DNA of 64,000 nt, from the NCBI RefSeq assembly GCF_002218005.2, contig NZ_AP018678.1:992001-1056000 (forward strand). The letters are read 5' to 3'. Of the stretch, positions 29,069 through 37,671 are shown in pieces; the first letter of the stretch is position 1; every line of letters starts with the position of its first letter. The notes beneath the pieces are model-generated. The model did no database searches. It saw only the letters and a list, made by a program, of their open reading frames with translations, and was not told the DNA's origin. The DNA is from Vibrio algivorus (GTDB lineage Bacteria; Pseudomonadota; Gammaproteobacteria; Enterobacterales; Vibrionaceae). The position numbers and the translations under genes are program-made.

Positions 29069-29817
29069 TGTCGTTTACCGTTGTTATTCCATCGCGTTAT
29101 CAATCCTCACGCTTGCCAGGTAAGCCTCTTGCGGATATTGCCGGTAAACCTATGGTGCAATGGGTACATGATCAAGCTATCCAAGCCGGTGCAGAACGTG
29201 TGATTGTCGCCACCGATGATGCTCGCATTGAAGCGGTGGTAAAAGGCTTTGGCGGTGAAGTGTGTATGACGTCACCGGATCATCAATCAGGTACAGAGCG
29301 CTTAGCCGAAGTCGTCGAAAAGATGGGTATTGCCGACGATCATATTATCGTTAATGTGCAAGGTGATGAACCGCTAATACCGCCTTCAATTATCAAGCAA
29401 GTGGCAGAGAATTTAGCTAACAGCGTAGCTCCTATGGCAACGCTTGGCGTGAGCATTGGTGAGCCCCAAGAAGTGTTTAATCCGAATGCCGTAAAAGTAG
29501 TGACCGATGAGCAAGGTTATGCACTCTACTTTAGCAGAGCTTCGATTCCATGGGATCGTGATGCTTGGGCAAAAGAAGACAAAACGATTCGCCAGCCCTT
29601 GATGCGCCACATTGGTATTTATGCTTACCGTGCCGGATTCATTAATACGTATATTAACTGGCAGCCAAGCGCATTAGAGCAAATTGAATCACTAGAGCAG
29701 TTACGCGTACTTTGGTATGGTGAAAAAATCCATGTTGCATTAGCCAAAGAAGCCCCAGCCGCTGGGGTGGATACGCCTGAAGACTTAGAGACGGTAAGGC
29801 GAATCTTAACCTCTTAA
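29068..29817 (+). CDS. kdsB: CMP-Kdo synthetase
   Basis: Cytidylyltransferase that activates Kdo for the LPS inner core. [15 protein letters not shown] (nucleotide loop), [11 protein letters not shown] and a PWDRDAW segment are typical. 249 residues. Last gene of the LPS group; a terminator and then the integron follow. Confidence 0.96.
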   Translation: MSFTVVIPSRYQSSRLPGKPLADIAGKPMVQWVHDQAIQAGAERVIVATDDARIEAVVKGFGGEVCMTSPDHQSGTERLAEVVEKMGIADDHIIVNVQGDEPLIPPSIIKQVAENLANSVAPMATLGVSIGEPQEVFNPNAVKVVTDEQGYALYFSRASIPWDRDAWAKEDKTIRQPLMRHIGIYAYRAGFINTYINWQPSALEQIESLEQLRVLWYGEKIHVALAKEAPAAGVDTPEDLETVRRILTS

Positions 29818-29862
29818 TCTATTGCGTTAAGAGCTATTGGATTCGCTACCGTTAAAAATAAA

Positions 29863-29902
29863 AAAGCCTCTAATTTATATTAGTTTATTAGAGGCTTTGT
29901 TG
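29863..29902. terminator. bidirectional terminator between kdsB and intIA
   Basis: 12-bp stem AAAGCCTCTAAT/ATTAGAGGCTTT with an A-rich left and T-rich right flank separates two convergent genes. Confidence 0.85.
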
Positions 29903-29933
29903 TTTCTATCAGTTCTATTTGAAATAACGACAT

Positions 29934-30899
29934 TTAACCAATCAGCGATAATGGACTCATTACTCCACTTGCTCCACGTTCAACCACATGAGTATAAATT
30001 TGTGTGGTTTTGACATCAGAATGCCCCAATTGTTCTTGAACCGTTCTAATATCTGCGCCGGATTCGAGCAAGTGAGTGGCAAAACAGTGACGCAAGGTAT
30101 GGCAGGTCACTTTTTTATTAATACCAGCTTTACGTGCGGTTAGTTTAACTGCTCGTTGCAAAGAACTTTCATTAATATGGTGACGTGAAAACGTGCCATT
30201 TTTCTGAGTTGTTGATGTGGTATGAGATGGAAATAAATAGTGCCAATTAAATTCTTTTGAGGCTAACGGGTATTTCTTTATAAGAGCATTAGGTAAATAC
30301 ACGCCGCTATAGTCATGATGCTGTATATCAAGTGAATAGAATTTATGGCTTATATTTTGTTGAGTTTGTATTAATGGGTAAAGTTCTTTTGCCAATGTCA
30401 CAATGCGGTTTTTATTCCCTTTACCTTGCCAAATGCGAATTGCACCATAGTCCAAATCGATATCATGATTTCGTAACCGAATGCATTCCATTAATCTTAA
30501 CCCTGAACCATAAAGTAATTTAATGGCTAATTCATAGCGCGGATGTACATGTTGCATAAATTGTTTTATTTCACTTCGTGTTAAGACAACAGGTAAGGCT
30601 TTGTCCCTATTTGAACGTTTAAAATTCATATTTAGGGAAAGGGGAGCACCGATAATTTCTTTGTATAAAAAATTAAGTGCATTGAGTGCAACTGCTTGGG
30701 TTTTTACCGCTACGTTTTCATTGACCGCAAGGTGGGTTAAAAATTCTTCGACATCTTTATCAGACAAGGTGTTAGGGTGTGATTTATGGTGAAAATAGAT
30801 ATATTTTACAATCCAATATAAATACGATTTGATCGTTTTATTCGCATAGTGGCGGCTAGCCATAAACTCGTGGATATAAGTTAAAAAAGGAGATTTCAT
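29934..30899 (-). CDS. intIA: integron integrase (IntIA type)
   Basis: Tyrosine recombinase that inserts and excises cassettes between attI and attC. Catalytic residues are visible: Arg in LLYGSGLRLMECIRLR, HTLRH, the later His in EQLGHSD and the nucleophile Tyr in TTQIYTHV. The IntI-specific insertion is present (HHINESSLQRAVKLTARKAG before the HTLRH box). ATG 30899 (MKSPFLTYIHEF) with TGAGG upstream gives 321 residues, like V. cholerae IntIA; the in-frame 30911 start is not preferred. The gene faces away from the array, and a LexA box lies 13 bp before its start. It looks intact. Confidence 0.95.
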   Translation of the reverse strand: MKSPFLTYIHEFMASRHYANKTIKSYLYWIVKYIYFHHKSHPNTLSDKDVEEFLTHLAVNENVAVKTQAVALNALNFLYKEIIGAPLSLNMNFKRSNRDKALPVVLTRSEIKQFMQHVHPRYELAIKLLYGSGLRLMECIRLRNHDIDLDYGAIRIWQGKGNKNRIVTLAKELYPLIQTQQNISHKFYSLDIQHHDYSGVYLPNALIKKYPLASKEFNWHYLFPSHTTSTTQKNGTFSRHHINESSLQRAVKLTARKAGINKKVTCHTLRHCFATHLLESGADIRTVQEQLGHSDVKTTQIYTHVVERGASGVMSPLSLIG

Positions 30900-30912
30900 A
30901 TAGTGCCTCATT

Positions 30913-30930
30913 ACTGTTTTTATATACAGT
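30913..30930. promoter_or_regulatory. LexA box (SOS operator) of intIA
   Basis: ACTGTTTTTATATACAGT is an excellent CTG-N10-CAG LexA operator immediately upstream of the integrase ATG. SOS control of integron integrases is established in V. cholerae and class 1 integrons; regulation here is inferred from the match. Confidence 0.88.
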
Positions 30931-31049
30931 TATCATGGTGTCGACTTTCAGTAATAGATAACAGGCAAAGTGCATTCTTTTCTGATTCACATCTAAAGAA
31001 TGATACAAATAGTCATTGTTATACATAGGCTTGAGAGCTACTTGGTGTA

Positions 31050-31119
31050 TATTAGAAAAACTAAACAGGCAAAGAGTTGTCAGGAAAAACGGCACTTTGC
31101 CGTCTAATAAGCGTTATAC
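31050..31119 (+). other. attI recombination site region
   Basis: The segment between intIA and the first cassette ends in the simple core GTTATAC (31113-31119), where the first cassette joins. A small hairpin CGGCA-CTT-TGCCG (31090-31102) precedes it. The outer limit is approximate, and the cassette promoter was not identified. Confidence 0.6.
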
Positions 31120-31141
31120 GCGATGTGGATCTTCAGTGTAA

Positions 31142-31261
31142 ATGGTTCTGTTTTTCTCGTTAGCATTTCGAATGCGTTGTTCGATTTCTTCGCTGTTAAA
31201 GCGGGGTAAGTTGAAGCTATCGTTGTCGCTGAAATTCCGCTCTGTGAGTCTACCTTTCTAA
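31142..31261 (+). CDS. possible 39-residue peptide in cassette 1
   Basis: An ATG-started frame MVLFFSLAFRMRCSISSLLK... runs to a TAA in the first cassette (31114-31553). No ribosome binding site stands out and the composition is low-information, so it may be a decayed or non-coding cassette. The opposite-strand frame here is equally weak. Confidence 0.25.
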   Translation: MVLFFSLAFRMRCSISSLLKRGKLKLSLSLKFRSVSLPF

Positions 31262-31430
31262 AAATCAATCCACTTGCGGAAAGGCCGTTTTCTTTGGCTT
31301 TACCTGTTTCGGTGCGCTTCAATCAAAAAGCGCTGAATGTCTTAGTCTCACAAAAACGTTTTAATACACATAAAGTTTCATGTATTCAAAGTTGGGCTTG
31401 GCTTAAAATCGTTGCATTGGTGTAAGCGTA

Positions 31431-31553
31431 TAACAAGGCGTTTAAGAGTGACTCGCAACGCGTGGCGGTTTTGGTTTGCAGTGAGCTTTGTGTTTACGGT
31501 GCAATGCGGTAGCTTTTGCATTGCGTTGCTCACACCTTAACGCGGCGTTATGT
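31431..31553 (+). repeat. attC site 1
   Basis: TAACAAGGCGTTTAAGAGTG opens and CACCTTAACGCGGCGTTATGT closes the site (core GTTATGT, 31547). Central CAACGCG and GCGTTGC arms give the imperfect hairpin. Confidence 0.88.
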
Positions 31554-31566
31554 GCTTGGAGGGAAT

Positions 31567-32013
31567 ATGGAAATTCAGAAGGTCCTAAAATCGGACTTAG
31601 AGGCAGTGACAAGGCTTGTGTCAGAGGTCTCAGACAAGGATGTGCTTCCATTGTTTAATGAACAGGGAAAGCAAGAGTATAAGGACAGAGTTTTACCTGA
31701 CCTAGTGACAACTTTTGACCATGAGAATTTTTCATCTGTTAAGGCCGTATCAGGTGGGGAAGTCCTTGGTTTTGCTGCTTTACGTGATGGGAATTATCTA
31801 ACACATTTATTTGTTGCTAATTCACAGCAAGGTTCAGGTTTAGGTTGTGCTTTATTGAATCATCTGCTCAATCAGACAGACGCTCGTGAAGTTAGCCTGC
31901 GTTCATCGGTGAATGCTGTTGAGTTCTACAATCGCAATGGTTTCATAGCAACAGGTGAAGAAGCCGAGTTCAACGGAATTAGGTTTATACCCATGTCTTT
32001 AGTACGCACATAA
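31567..32013 (+). CDS. GNAT acetyltransferase (cassette 2)
   Basis: A 148-residue N-acetyltransferase encoded by a single-gene cassette. The acetyl-CoA loop is in FVANSQQGSGLGCALLNHLL, and the C-terminal EFYNRNGFIATGEEAEFNG is typical of the fold. GGAGG 4-8 nt before ATG 31567 decides the start over 31516, which lies in attC. Substrate unknown; GNAT genes are common integron cargo, including resistance and toxin-acetylating types. Confidence 0.85.
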   Translation: MEIQKVLKSDLEAVTRLVSEVSDKDVLPLFNEQGKQEYKDRVLPDLVTTFDHENFSSVKAVSGGEVLGFAALRDGNYLTHLFVANSQQGSGLGCALLNHLLNQTDAREVSLRSSVNAVEFYNRNGFIATGEEAEFNGIRFIPMSLVRT

Positions 32014-32135
32014 CAAAGCATTTAAGAGTGATTCCCAACGCGTGGCATTTTTCATTCCATCGTTGGGTTTCGTGTTTACGGTGGTATGGTTAAGTTTCGT
32101 GGCAGCGTTGCTCACACCTTAATGCGGCGTTAGGT
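32008..32135 (+). repeat. attC site 2
   Basis: From ACATAACAAAGCATTTAAG to core GTTAGGT at 32129. The stop codon region of the acetyltransferase lies in its 5' core, as in many cassettes. Confidence 0.9.
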
Positions 32136-32157
32136 ATACAGGAGGATATTTTGAATT

Positions 32158-32589
32158 ATGAGTGATGGAATAGTGGGTAAAGCGAAATTTCGCTGCTCAA
32201 AGTGTGGGGAGTTGCACGAAGAAGAAGTTACTTCGTTTGAAGCTACTGGTGGTTCAAGTAGACAGATGGGCGATGAGAATGAATACACTGCAATAATCTC
32301 TGAAGAATGTCATAACTGTGGTTCCAACTATGAGATAGAGATGAAGGTTTGGGAATACCCCACAGGTATTATCAACTACTCATCTGAAGAGTCGAGTGGA
32401 GTTGAAGAACTCGAGGCTGATTATGAGGTATATCACACACCAGCACACGATAGCTCTAGGGTTATGGGAGCGGCTGCTGGAGGAGCTATATTTGGAGCGT
32501 CAATTGGAGGACCATTTGGTGCTATTATAGGTGGCATTCTAGGGGGCTTAATTGGAGACTCAGTGGCGAAAGGGGATAAAAATGGATAA
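32158..32589 (+). CDS. zinc-ribbon and glycine-zipper protein (cassette 3)
   Basis: 143 residues. An N-terminal ribbon has two knuckles, FRCSKCGEL and ECHNCGSNY (about 10-65). The C-terminal 40 residues are a glycine-zipper membrane segment (GAAAGGAIFGASIGG, GAIIGGILGGLIG). No known family recognised. It overlaps the next gene by 8 bp, so the pair is probably translated together and may act in the membrane together. GGAGG lies upstream. Confidence 0.7.
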   Translation: MSDGIVGKAKFRCSKCGELHEEEVTSFEATGGSSRQMGDENEYTAIISEECHNCGSNYEIEMKVWEYPTGIINYSSEESSGVEELEADYEVYHTPAHDSSRVMGAAAGGAIFGASIGGPFGAIIGGILGGLIGDSVAKGDKNG

Positions 32590-32932
32590 AGCCATATATA
32601 TTCCATCTGCTATATTGGGAGCTTTCTTGATCTTAATATATACATACAGGTGCCACAGAGCGAAACGCGAGTTCAATCAGGCTGTAATGGTAAACGCAAT
32701 ACTTCAATCCAGTGGTATCATATGCGGAGTTTTGCTTATTCTAGGAACTTTTAATGATGAGGCTAAAAAACTACTAAACGAAATTGATCTATATATATTA
32801 ATCGCTGGTTTTGCCGTGACGGCAGCTTCAGTGAAAGGAATCTACAAGGATATATTCCTATCTACTGTAATCAAACCCCAAGAATCTAAAGCATCGCTAA
32901 AGCGTCAAGAAGAGGTTAAGGCTAACTCTTAA
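32582..32932 (+). CDS. small membrane protein, partner of zinc-ribbon protein
   Basis: 116 residues starting MDKAIYIPSAILGAFLILI, with three hydrophobic segments (about 4-20, 38-58, 70-90) and a charged C-terminal tail. ATG 32582 follows AAGGGG and overlaps the upstream stop. Function unknown. A two-gene cassette is less common than single-gene ones. Confidence 0.7.
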   Translation: MDKAIYIPSAILGAFLILIYTYRCHRAKREFNQAVMVNAILQSSGIICGVLLILGTFNDEAKKLLNEIDLYILIAGFAVTAASVKGIYKDIFLSTVIKPQESKASLKRQEEVKANS

Positions 32933-32941
32933 CCAAAGTAT

Positions 32942-33067
32942 ACCTAACAAAGCGTTTAAGGCAGATTCCCAACGCGTGGCATTTTCACTATGCGTTGGTT
33001 TTAGTGGTTAAGGTGGTATGCGGAAGCTTAGGTATTGCGTTGCTCACACCTTAACAGGGCGTTAGGC
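32942..33067 (+). repeat. attC site 3
   Basis: ACCTAACAAAGCGTTTAAGG to core GTTAGGC (33061). Typical long attC with CAACGCGTGGCA and TGCGTTGCTCAC arms. Confidence 0.9.
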
Positions 33068-33152
33068 AAAAAGCGCAATCTTATGTTACCTAAGCAGTTA
33101 ATTATGTTCTTTGCTTTAATATATGCTCCGACGTACCTAAACGGAGGATGCT

Positions 33153-33479
33153 ATGAACGAAAAACTAATCTTATTATTAACAAGTCTTGCAGTAGCAGGG
33201 TGTAGTAGCAAAATGGCTGATTCATATGTTGGCATTTTTACAAAAATGAATGGTCAGGAAAAAGAGTGGTCCGTTCCAGCCTATGCATATCAACGAGAAT
33301 CAGGTCAATTTGTGATTAAGTATAAAACCCCTGAAGGTGATGGGGCATTCACACCTATTATGGAAGAATTTGGAGATGAGTGTCGGTTTGACCTGAATGT
33401 TGGCGTTAAGTTGTTGTGCTCAAACCAAAGTTCTGATCATAGACAGAATTTTTCGTTCGTAGGTGAATATAGGCCTTAA
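33153..33479 (+). CDS. small lipoprotein (cassette 4)
   Basis: 108 residues with a lipoprotein signal MNEKLILLLTSLAVAGC (lipobox VAGC) and a short beta-rich mature part having two later cysteines (ECRFDL, LLCSNQ). ACGGAGG lies before the ATG. No family recognised; expected in the envelope. Confidence 0.75.
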   Translation: MNEKLILLLTSLAVAGCSSKMADSYVGIFTKMNGQEKEWSVPAYAYQRESGQFVIKYKTPEGDGAFTPIMEEFGDECRFDLNVGVKLLCSNQSSDHRQNFSFVGEYRP

Positions 33480-33490
33480 AGTCACAATTT

Positions 33491-33616
33491 GCCTAACAAA
33501 CTGTTCAAGAGGGATTCGCAACGCGTGGCATTTTTACCATGCGTTGACTTTAGTGTTTTAGGTGGTATGCGGCGGCTTCGGTATTGCGTTGCTCACCCCT
33601 TAACAGGGCGTTATAT
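33491..33616 (+). repeat. attC site 4
   Basis: GCCTAACAAACTGTTCAAG to core GTTATAT (33610). Confidence 0.9.
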
Positions 33617-33656
33617 TTTAAATTAGCTTACCAAGTTATTTTCATAGAGGATTTGA

Positions 33657-34124
33657 ATGGAGTTGCATGAAGTTTATGATTCTTTAGAAAAAGAATTGTA
33701 CGCGCAATCAGAAGTAGAGCTTGTTTTATTGAAAGGTCACTTAATCTTAGAACAAGCGATAAATCAACATTTGTTGCTCTATATCGAGAGCAAAAAGAGC
33801 TTAGACGCTTTAAATCTTATGTTTGCAAAAAAAGTTGATTTATTAGTTGCTTTAGAAGGCAGTAAGCCAAGCGCATGGCAAGAGTATGTACCATATATCA
33901 AACGAATAAATTCAATTAGAAACAAGCTTGCTCACCAACTGAACTTTGATGGCTATCACGATGATCTAAAAGCTTGGGCTTGTGATGTTGTCGGTTACAC
34001 ACCTAAAACTTTAAATCGGCAAGCGACTTATAGAAATACAGTAGCAAAAGCTTTTTGCTTTCTTGTTGGATTTTTAGTTGGTGTATGCGCAATTAGGCAG
34101 GAAGTGGCGAGTATTAAAATATAA
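33657..34124 (+). CDS. HEPN-like protein (cassette 5)
   Basis: 155-residue, mostly helical protein. The motif IRNKLAHQL near residue 86-92 fits the R-x4-6-H signature of HEPN nucleases and ribonuclease toxins (R-N-K-L-A-H). A hydrophobic segment AFCFLVGFLVGVCAI follows near the C-terminus. No nucleotidyltransferase partner is adjacent, so it is not a classical HEPN-MNT pair. The family assignment is from motif only. AGAGGATTTG precedes the ATG, and the stop lies in attC. Confidence 0.6.
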   Translation: MELHEVYDSLEKELYAQSEVELVLLKGHLILEQAINQHLLLYIESKKSLDALNLMFAKKVDLLVALEGSKPSAWQEYVPYIKRINSIRNKLAHQLNFDGYHDDLKAWACDVVGYTPKTLNRQATYRNTVAKAFCFLVGFLVGVCAIRQEVASIKI

Positions 34125-34247
34125 CAAAGCGTTTAAGGGTGACTCGCAGCGCTTGGCAGTTTTGTCTACAAATTTGGGTTGGGTGTTTACGGTTAAAAAA
34201 GAAGGTTTTGTGGTGAGCGTTGCTCGCACCTTAACGCGGCGTTATAA
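34119..34247 (+). repeat. attC site 5
   Basis: ATATAACAAAGCGTTTAAGGG to core GTTATAA (34241); the centre differs from its neighbours (TTGTCTACAAATTTGGG). Confidence 0.88.
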
Positions 34248-34262
34248 CTACATGGAATTATC

Positions 34263-35030
34263 GTGGATATTTTGAAGAAAATTTTGTTATTTGATGTTTT
34301 TCCTTTCCTATGTCGTTTGATAGGTAGTGGGCTACTAATGCTTGGACTTTATGGAATTGGCTTTCCTCCAAAGAATGAAATAGGGACAACATCTGCTTTT
34401 CTATTAGTTTTATCACTATTTTTTATTCTCTTACCACTGGCTAAAAAGATCAGTCTTGGGAAACTCTTAACTTTTGAGAAAGAAATAGAAAAAGTCAAAA
34501 CAGATGTTACTGAGTTCAAAGGAGAGACTAGAGAAATATTGAACGTTTACAGCAATACGATAACAGCCATCTCAAACACTATGAATCAAACTGTAAATGT
34601 TCACCTTCCCGGCAGAGAGCAGGTACAAGAAGCAAAAGAAGATTTGAAATCAACAATTCAATCTGACGATACAGAGGCAAGCCTAGAGGATGAGCTAACT
34701 GAATATATTGGCACTTCTGGAAATGATTTGAACTTTGCACTAGCGCGTTTGCGAATGGATTTAGAAAAATCTATGCGTACCATACTAGGGAAGCGGACAC
34801 TCACAGCAGATCCTACAGCCATGAAATCAAAGTTTATGTCTGCAAGGCAGCTATTCAAAGAGCTTACTGTGCAGTACCCACAGTACAAAGGTATGCACAG
34901 TTCGTATGATTATGTACTGAAAATTTGCAATGCAGCAATTCATGGGCAGCAGGTTTCTAACGGTCATGCCGAGGAAGCACTATACATGGGATTACAGATG
35001 CTCAATGAATTTAACCGTGTGCAAAAGTAG
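34263..35030 (+). CDS. membrane-anchored coiled-coil protein with DUF4145-like end (cassette 6)
   Basis: 255 residues. Two N-terminal membrane helices (about 12-32 and 42-60), then a coiled coil (about 65-140) and a helical domain with ICNAAIHGQQV, resembling the conserved His motif of DUF4145/HEPN-like domains. Start is GTG 34263 with GGAA upstream. Unknown function; a membrane-tethered sensor-effector arrangement is possible but only inferred. Confidence 0.6.
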   Translation: MDILKKILLFDVFPFLCRLIGSGLLMLGLYGIGFPPKNEIGTTSAFLLVLSLFFILLPLAKKISLGKLLTFEKEIEKVKTDVTEFKGETREILNVYSNTITAISNTMNQTVNVHLPGREQVQEAKEDLKSTIQSDDTEASLEDELTEYIGTSGNDLNFALARLRMDLEKSMRTILGKRTLTADPTAMKSKFMSARQLFKELTVQYPQYKGMHSSYDYVLKICNAAIHGQQVSNGHAEEALYMGLQMLNEFNRVQK

Positions 35031-35156
35031 TTATAACAATCTGTTTAAGAGTGATTCGCAACACGTGGCATTTTTGCTATGCGTTGCGTTTAGTGTTTAA
35101 GGTGGTATGCGGTGAGTTCGGTGTTGCGTTGCTCACACCTTAACAGGGCGTTATGT
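35031..35156 (+). repeat. attC site 6
   Basis: TTATAACAATCTGTTTAAGAG to core GTTATGT (35150). The opening reads AACAATCT instead of AACAAA. Confidence 0.88.
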
Positions 35157-35171
35157 TTACAAGGAGTACAA

Positions 35172-35807
35172 ATGCAATTACGAATAAATTCAGCAAATAA
35201 TACTAACTTCGTTTCAGTCGTAACGACATGTCCAGTGTGTGGTAAAGCTGGCTCATTAATACAAATCAAAAATATTGCTGACTGTCGATTAGTGACACTA
35301 GAAGGGGCTGTATATTATACAGGTCAAAGGTGTTGTCCAAATCATGAGTGTAACGCTCACATATTTTTTACTAAGGGTTCTGATGATAGCTTGACGTTGT
35401 ACCCCAAATTAAGAATTGACTTCAATTCTGAGAATATACCATCGAAAATACGGTCTACGTTTGAAGAGGCTGTAATTTGCCACGCTGAGAGATGCTACGC
35501 CGCCTCTGCAATTATGGTTCGCAGAACACTTGAGGAGTTGTGTCAAGATAAAGCGTGTAGTGGAAAAAACCTGTTCAATCGTATTGAAGAGTTGAAAAGT
35601 AGCGTAGTTTTGCCAACGGAGTTATTTGCAGCACTTCATGAACTGCGAGTTTTAGGTAATGATGCTGCGCATATCGAATCAAAAGACTTTGATAATATTG
35701 GTGAAGAAGAAGTTTCAATTGCTATTGAAATAACGAAAGAGATCCTAAAAAGTGTTTATCAAATGGAAAGTTTGGTAAATCGGCTAAAAAGCCTGAAAAA
35801 AACATAA
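35172..35807 (+). CDS. DUF4145 zinc-finger protein (cassette 7)
   Basis: 211 residues. N-terminal zinc-binding region with CPVCGKAG and CCPNHECNAH. The C-terminal half is a DUF4145 domain with AERCYAASAIMVRRTLEELC and ELRVLGNDAAHIES. Such domains occur fused to restriction enzymes and in defence-linked genes. AAGGAG lies 5 nt before ATG 35172, which rules out the longer 35112 reading in attC. Confidence 0.78.
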   Translation: MQLRINSANNTNFVSVVTTCPVCGKAGSLIQIKNIADCRLVTLEGAVYYTGQRCCPNHECNAHIFFTKGSDDSLTLYPKLRIDFNSENIPSKIRSTFEEAVICHAERCYAASAIMVRRTLEELCQDKACSGKNLFNRIEELKSSVVLPTELFAALHELRVLGNDAAHIESKDFDNIGEEEVSIAIEITKEILKSVYQMESLVNRLKSLKKT

Positions 35808-35927
35808 CAAACGCTTCAAGACGGATTCGCAACGCTCGGCGGTTTTGGTTTGATTTGGCTTTTGTGTTTACGGTGCAATAATTGAGTGTTGCGGTAGCGT
35901 TGCTCACCACTTAAGCGGGCGTTATGT
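35802..35927 (+). repeat. attC site 7
   Basis: ACATAACAAACGCTTCAAGAC to core GTTATGT (35921). Shares the CAACGCTCGGCGG centre with attC 15. Confidence 0.9.
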
Positions 35928-36265
35928 TTCACATTGATTTATAAGCAATAAATTATTTTGGCTCACATCTTTGGTCTCTTTAGTAAGTTGGTTTTATGGT
36001 TTCTGCAATTCAATGTCAGTGCCTAGATTCTTGGGTTTTTCAACCGACTTTAGGTTTCAAATTCGTAGATTGTTTCAATTGAAATTGTGGCTCGGTGCTA
36101 AAGTTGTCTCTGGTTTAAAATCGTTTTTGGTTATGGGTTTCAATTGTTACGCCTTTTACGTTTATCGCATTTGTCGTAATAGTTGGCTGAGTGGTGTGAT
36201 GTGAGTTGGACACTTTCTTGAGCACAGCAGTTCTTTGTCAAGAAAGCGAGTCGTTTGTGGTAAAA
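35928..36265. other. cassette 8 body without a supported gene
   Basis: About 340 bp between two attC sites. Frames on either strand lack a ribosome site and look like the low-complexity, often untranslated cassettes of Vibrio integrons. A 77-codon TTG-started frame (35971-36204) is present but not convincing. Confidence 0.5.
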
Positions 36266-36391
36266 CATAACAAACAATTCAAGAGCGATTCGCAACGCAT
36301 GGCATTTTAAGTTCGAATCGGCTTTAGTGTTTACGGCGTAGTGGTTTAAGTTTAGTGTTGGCGCTGCTCACGCCTTAATTGGGCGTTAGGC
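36266..36391 (+). repeat. attC site 8
   Basis: ACATAACAAACAATTCAAGAG to core GTTAGGC (36385). Confidence 0.88.
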
Positions 36392-36413
36392 AAATTGAAG
36401 AAGTATACAAATA

Positions 36414-37526
36414 ATGAGTAAAAGAACAGAAAATGCTCTTATCGCAAGAGGATTTGATACAACATTAGCCAAGACGTTGGCTATAGGTGGTTATACGCTA
36501 AGTAAGCTTAAAACCATGCAAGTTGATGACCTAATTTCTATAGGCATTGATGAGCACCTTGCGGCTAAATTGATGAAAGAACCTAGACCAGCGATCCCAC
36601 AAAATATTCTGTGTAACGTTCTCTTCAATAACCGTAGAACGTGTTGCGTTTGTCGAGATGCCTCGAAATCGGTAGTAGTTCATCATATTATCGAATGGTC
36701 TAAATCGAGAAGTCATGCAGAAGAAAACCTATCGGTTTTATGCTTAGAGCATCATGATCTTGCTCATACTACAAAGCATCTAAGCCAAAACCTTACTGCT
36801 GATGAGATTCTATTTCATAAAGCGCTATGGGAATCTCAAGTCAGCCTAATTGATTCTCAAACGTTACTTCGCTTAAGAAGAGAGCGTAGTGTTGCCCGTT
36901 GGGATTGGATAAATATTCCTCGTGTTTTCGAAATTTTTTCTGAATGTATTGTTGAGTTTGAGCCATCTCCAGTAATCGATAACTTAAAAAAGGATAAGGT
37001 GATTGATGACAGAGGGATGCTATTGGATGAATCTCATTGGGAATGTGGCAAGAGCAATCAGCAGTACTTTATTGACTTTGGTGGCGGGTGTGAAGTTGCA
37101 TCATATCTTGGTGGTGTTCTTGAAGCTATGATTCAAGTTTTACCAATAATTGACATTACTTCAATGCTTCAACATAGAGGTCAGATTAGGTCACTTATTA
37201 CATATGGTAGCTATATCGGCGTCCAAGCACCGTTTTATTTTTCAACGTTAGAAAATCATGGGGATCATAGACAAGAAGTAAGGAGAGCTTATTATCAAGG
37301 TTATGGCGTTAAAATTGAGTTCACATATCAACCATGGTTTTGCACTAGTTCAAGTGCAAAGCATAGTGGAATGTCTGGTAGGCGAGTACAGACAGTAATC
37401 GGCTTTGTTCGTGATATTTCGTCAATCGACGGTGAGCTGGTTATATCTATTTCGTGCTTAGCTGCTGGAACTGGCTTCAAAACCCATGAAGGAAGAGTTC
37501 TCCCAAACTATGAAAGATATGCCTAA
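36414..37526 (+). CDS. HNH endonuclease-domain protein (cassette 9)
   Basis: 370 residues in three parts. The N-terminal 55 resemble helix-hairpin-helix or SAM-like repeats (GGYTLSKLKTMQVDDLISIG). An HNH nuclease follows at about 75-125: CCVCRDASKSVVVHHIIEW, then NLSVLCLEHHDLAH, giving the Cys pair, HH and C-x-x-H. The C-terminal 240 residues are of unknown fold and probably regulatory. Possible phage-defence cargo, inferred from the domain. The stop is in attC. Confidence 0.75.
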   Translation: MSKRTENALIARGFDTTLAKTLAIGGYTLSKLKTMQVDDLISIGIDEHLAAKLMKEPRPAIPQNILCNVLFNNRRTCCVCRDASKSVVVHHIIEWSKSRSHAEENLSVLCLEHHDLAHTTKHLSQNLTADEILFHKALWESQVSLIDSQTLLRLRRERSVARWDWINIPRVFEIFSECIVEFEPSPVIDNLKKDKVIDDRGMLLDESHWECGKSNQQYFIDFGGGCEVASYLGGVLEAMIQVLPIIDITSMLQHRGQIRSLITYGSYIGVQAPFYFSTLENHGDHRQEVRRAYYQGYGVKIEFTYQPWFCTSSSAKHSGMSGRRVQTVIGFVRDISSIDGELVISISCLAAGTGFKTHEGRVLPNYERYA

Positions 37527-37646
37527 CAAAGCATTTAAGAGTGATTCGCAACGCGTGGCATTTTTACTATGCGTTGCGTTTAGTGTTTAAGGTGGTATGC
37601 GGCAGCTTCAGTATTGCGTTGCTCACATCTTAATGCGGCGTTAGCT
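37521..37646 (+). repeat. attC site 9
   Basis: GCCTAACAAAGCATTTAAGAG to core GTTAGCT (37640). Confidence 0.9.
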
Positions 37647-37671
37647 TTTTACAGATTATTTGAGATTTTAG

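Noticed and set aside
30930..31113. Cassette promoter Pc in the attI region
   Set aside because: Several AT-rich -10-like boxes exist but none has a convincing -35 at 16-18 bp, so no call was made.
31104..31322. 72-codon minus-strand frame in cassette 1
   Set aside because: It crosses the attI/cassette junction, has no ribosome site, and low-information composition.
35971..36204. 77-codon TTG-started frame in cassette 8
   Set aside because: No ribosome site, and composition looks like translated non-coding cassette sequence.
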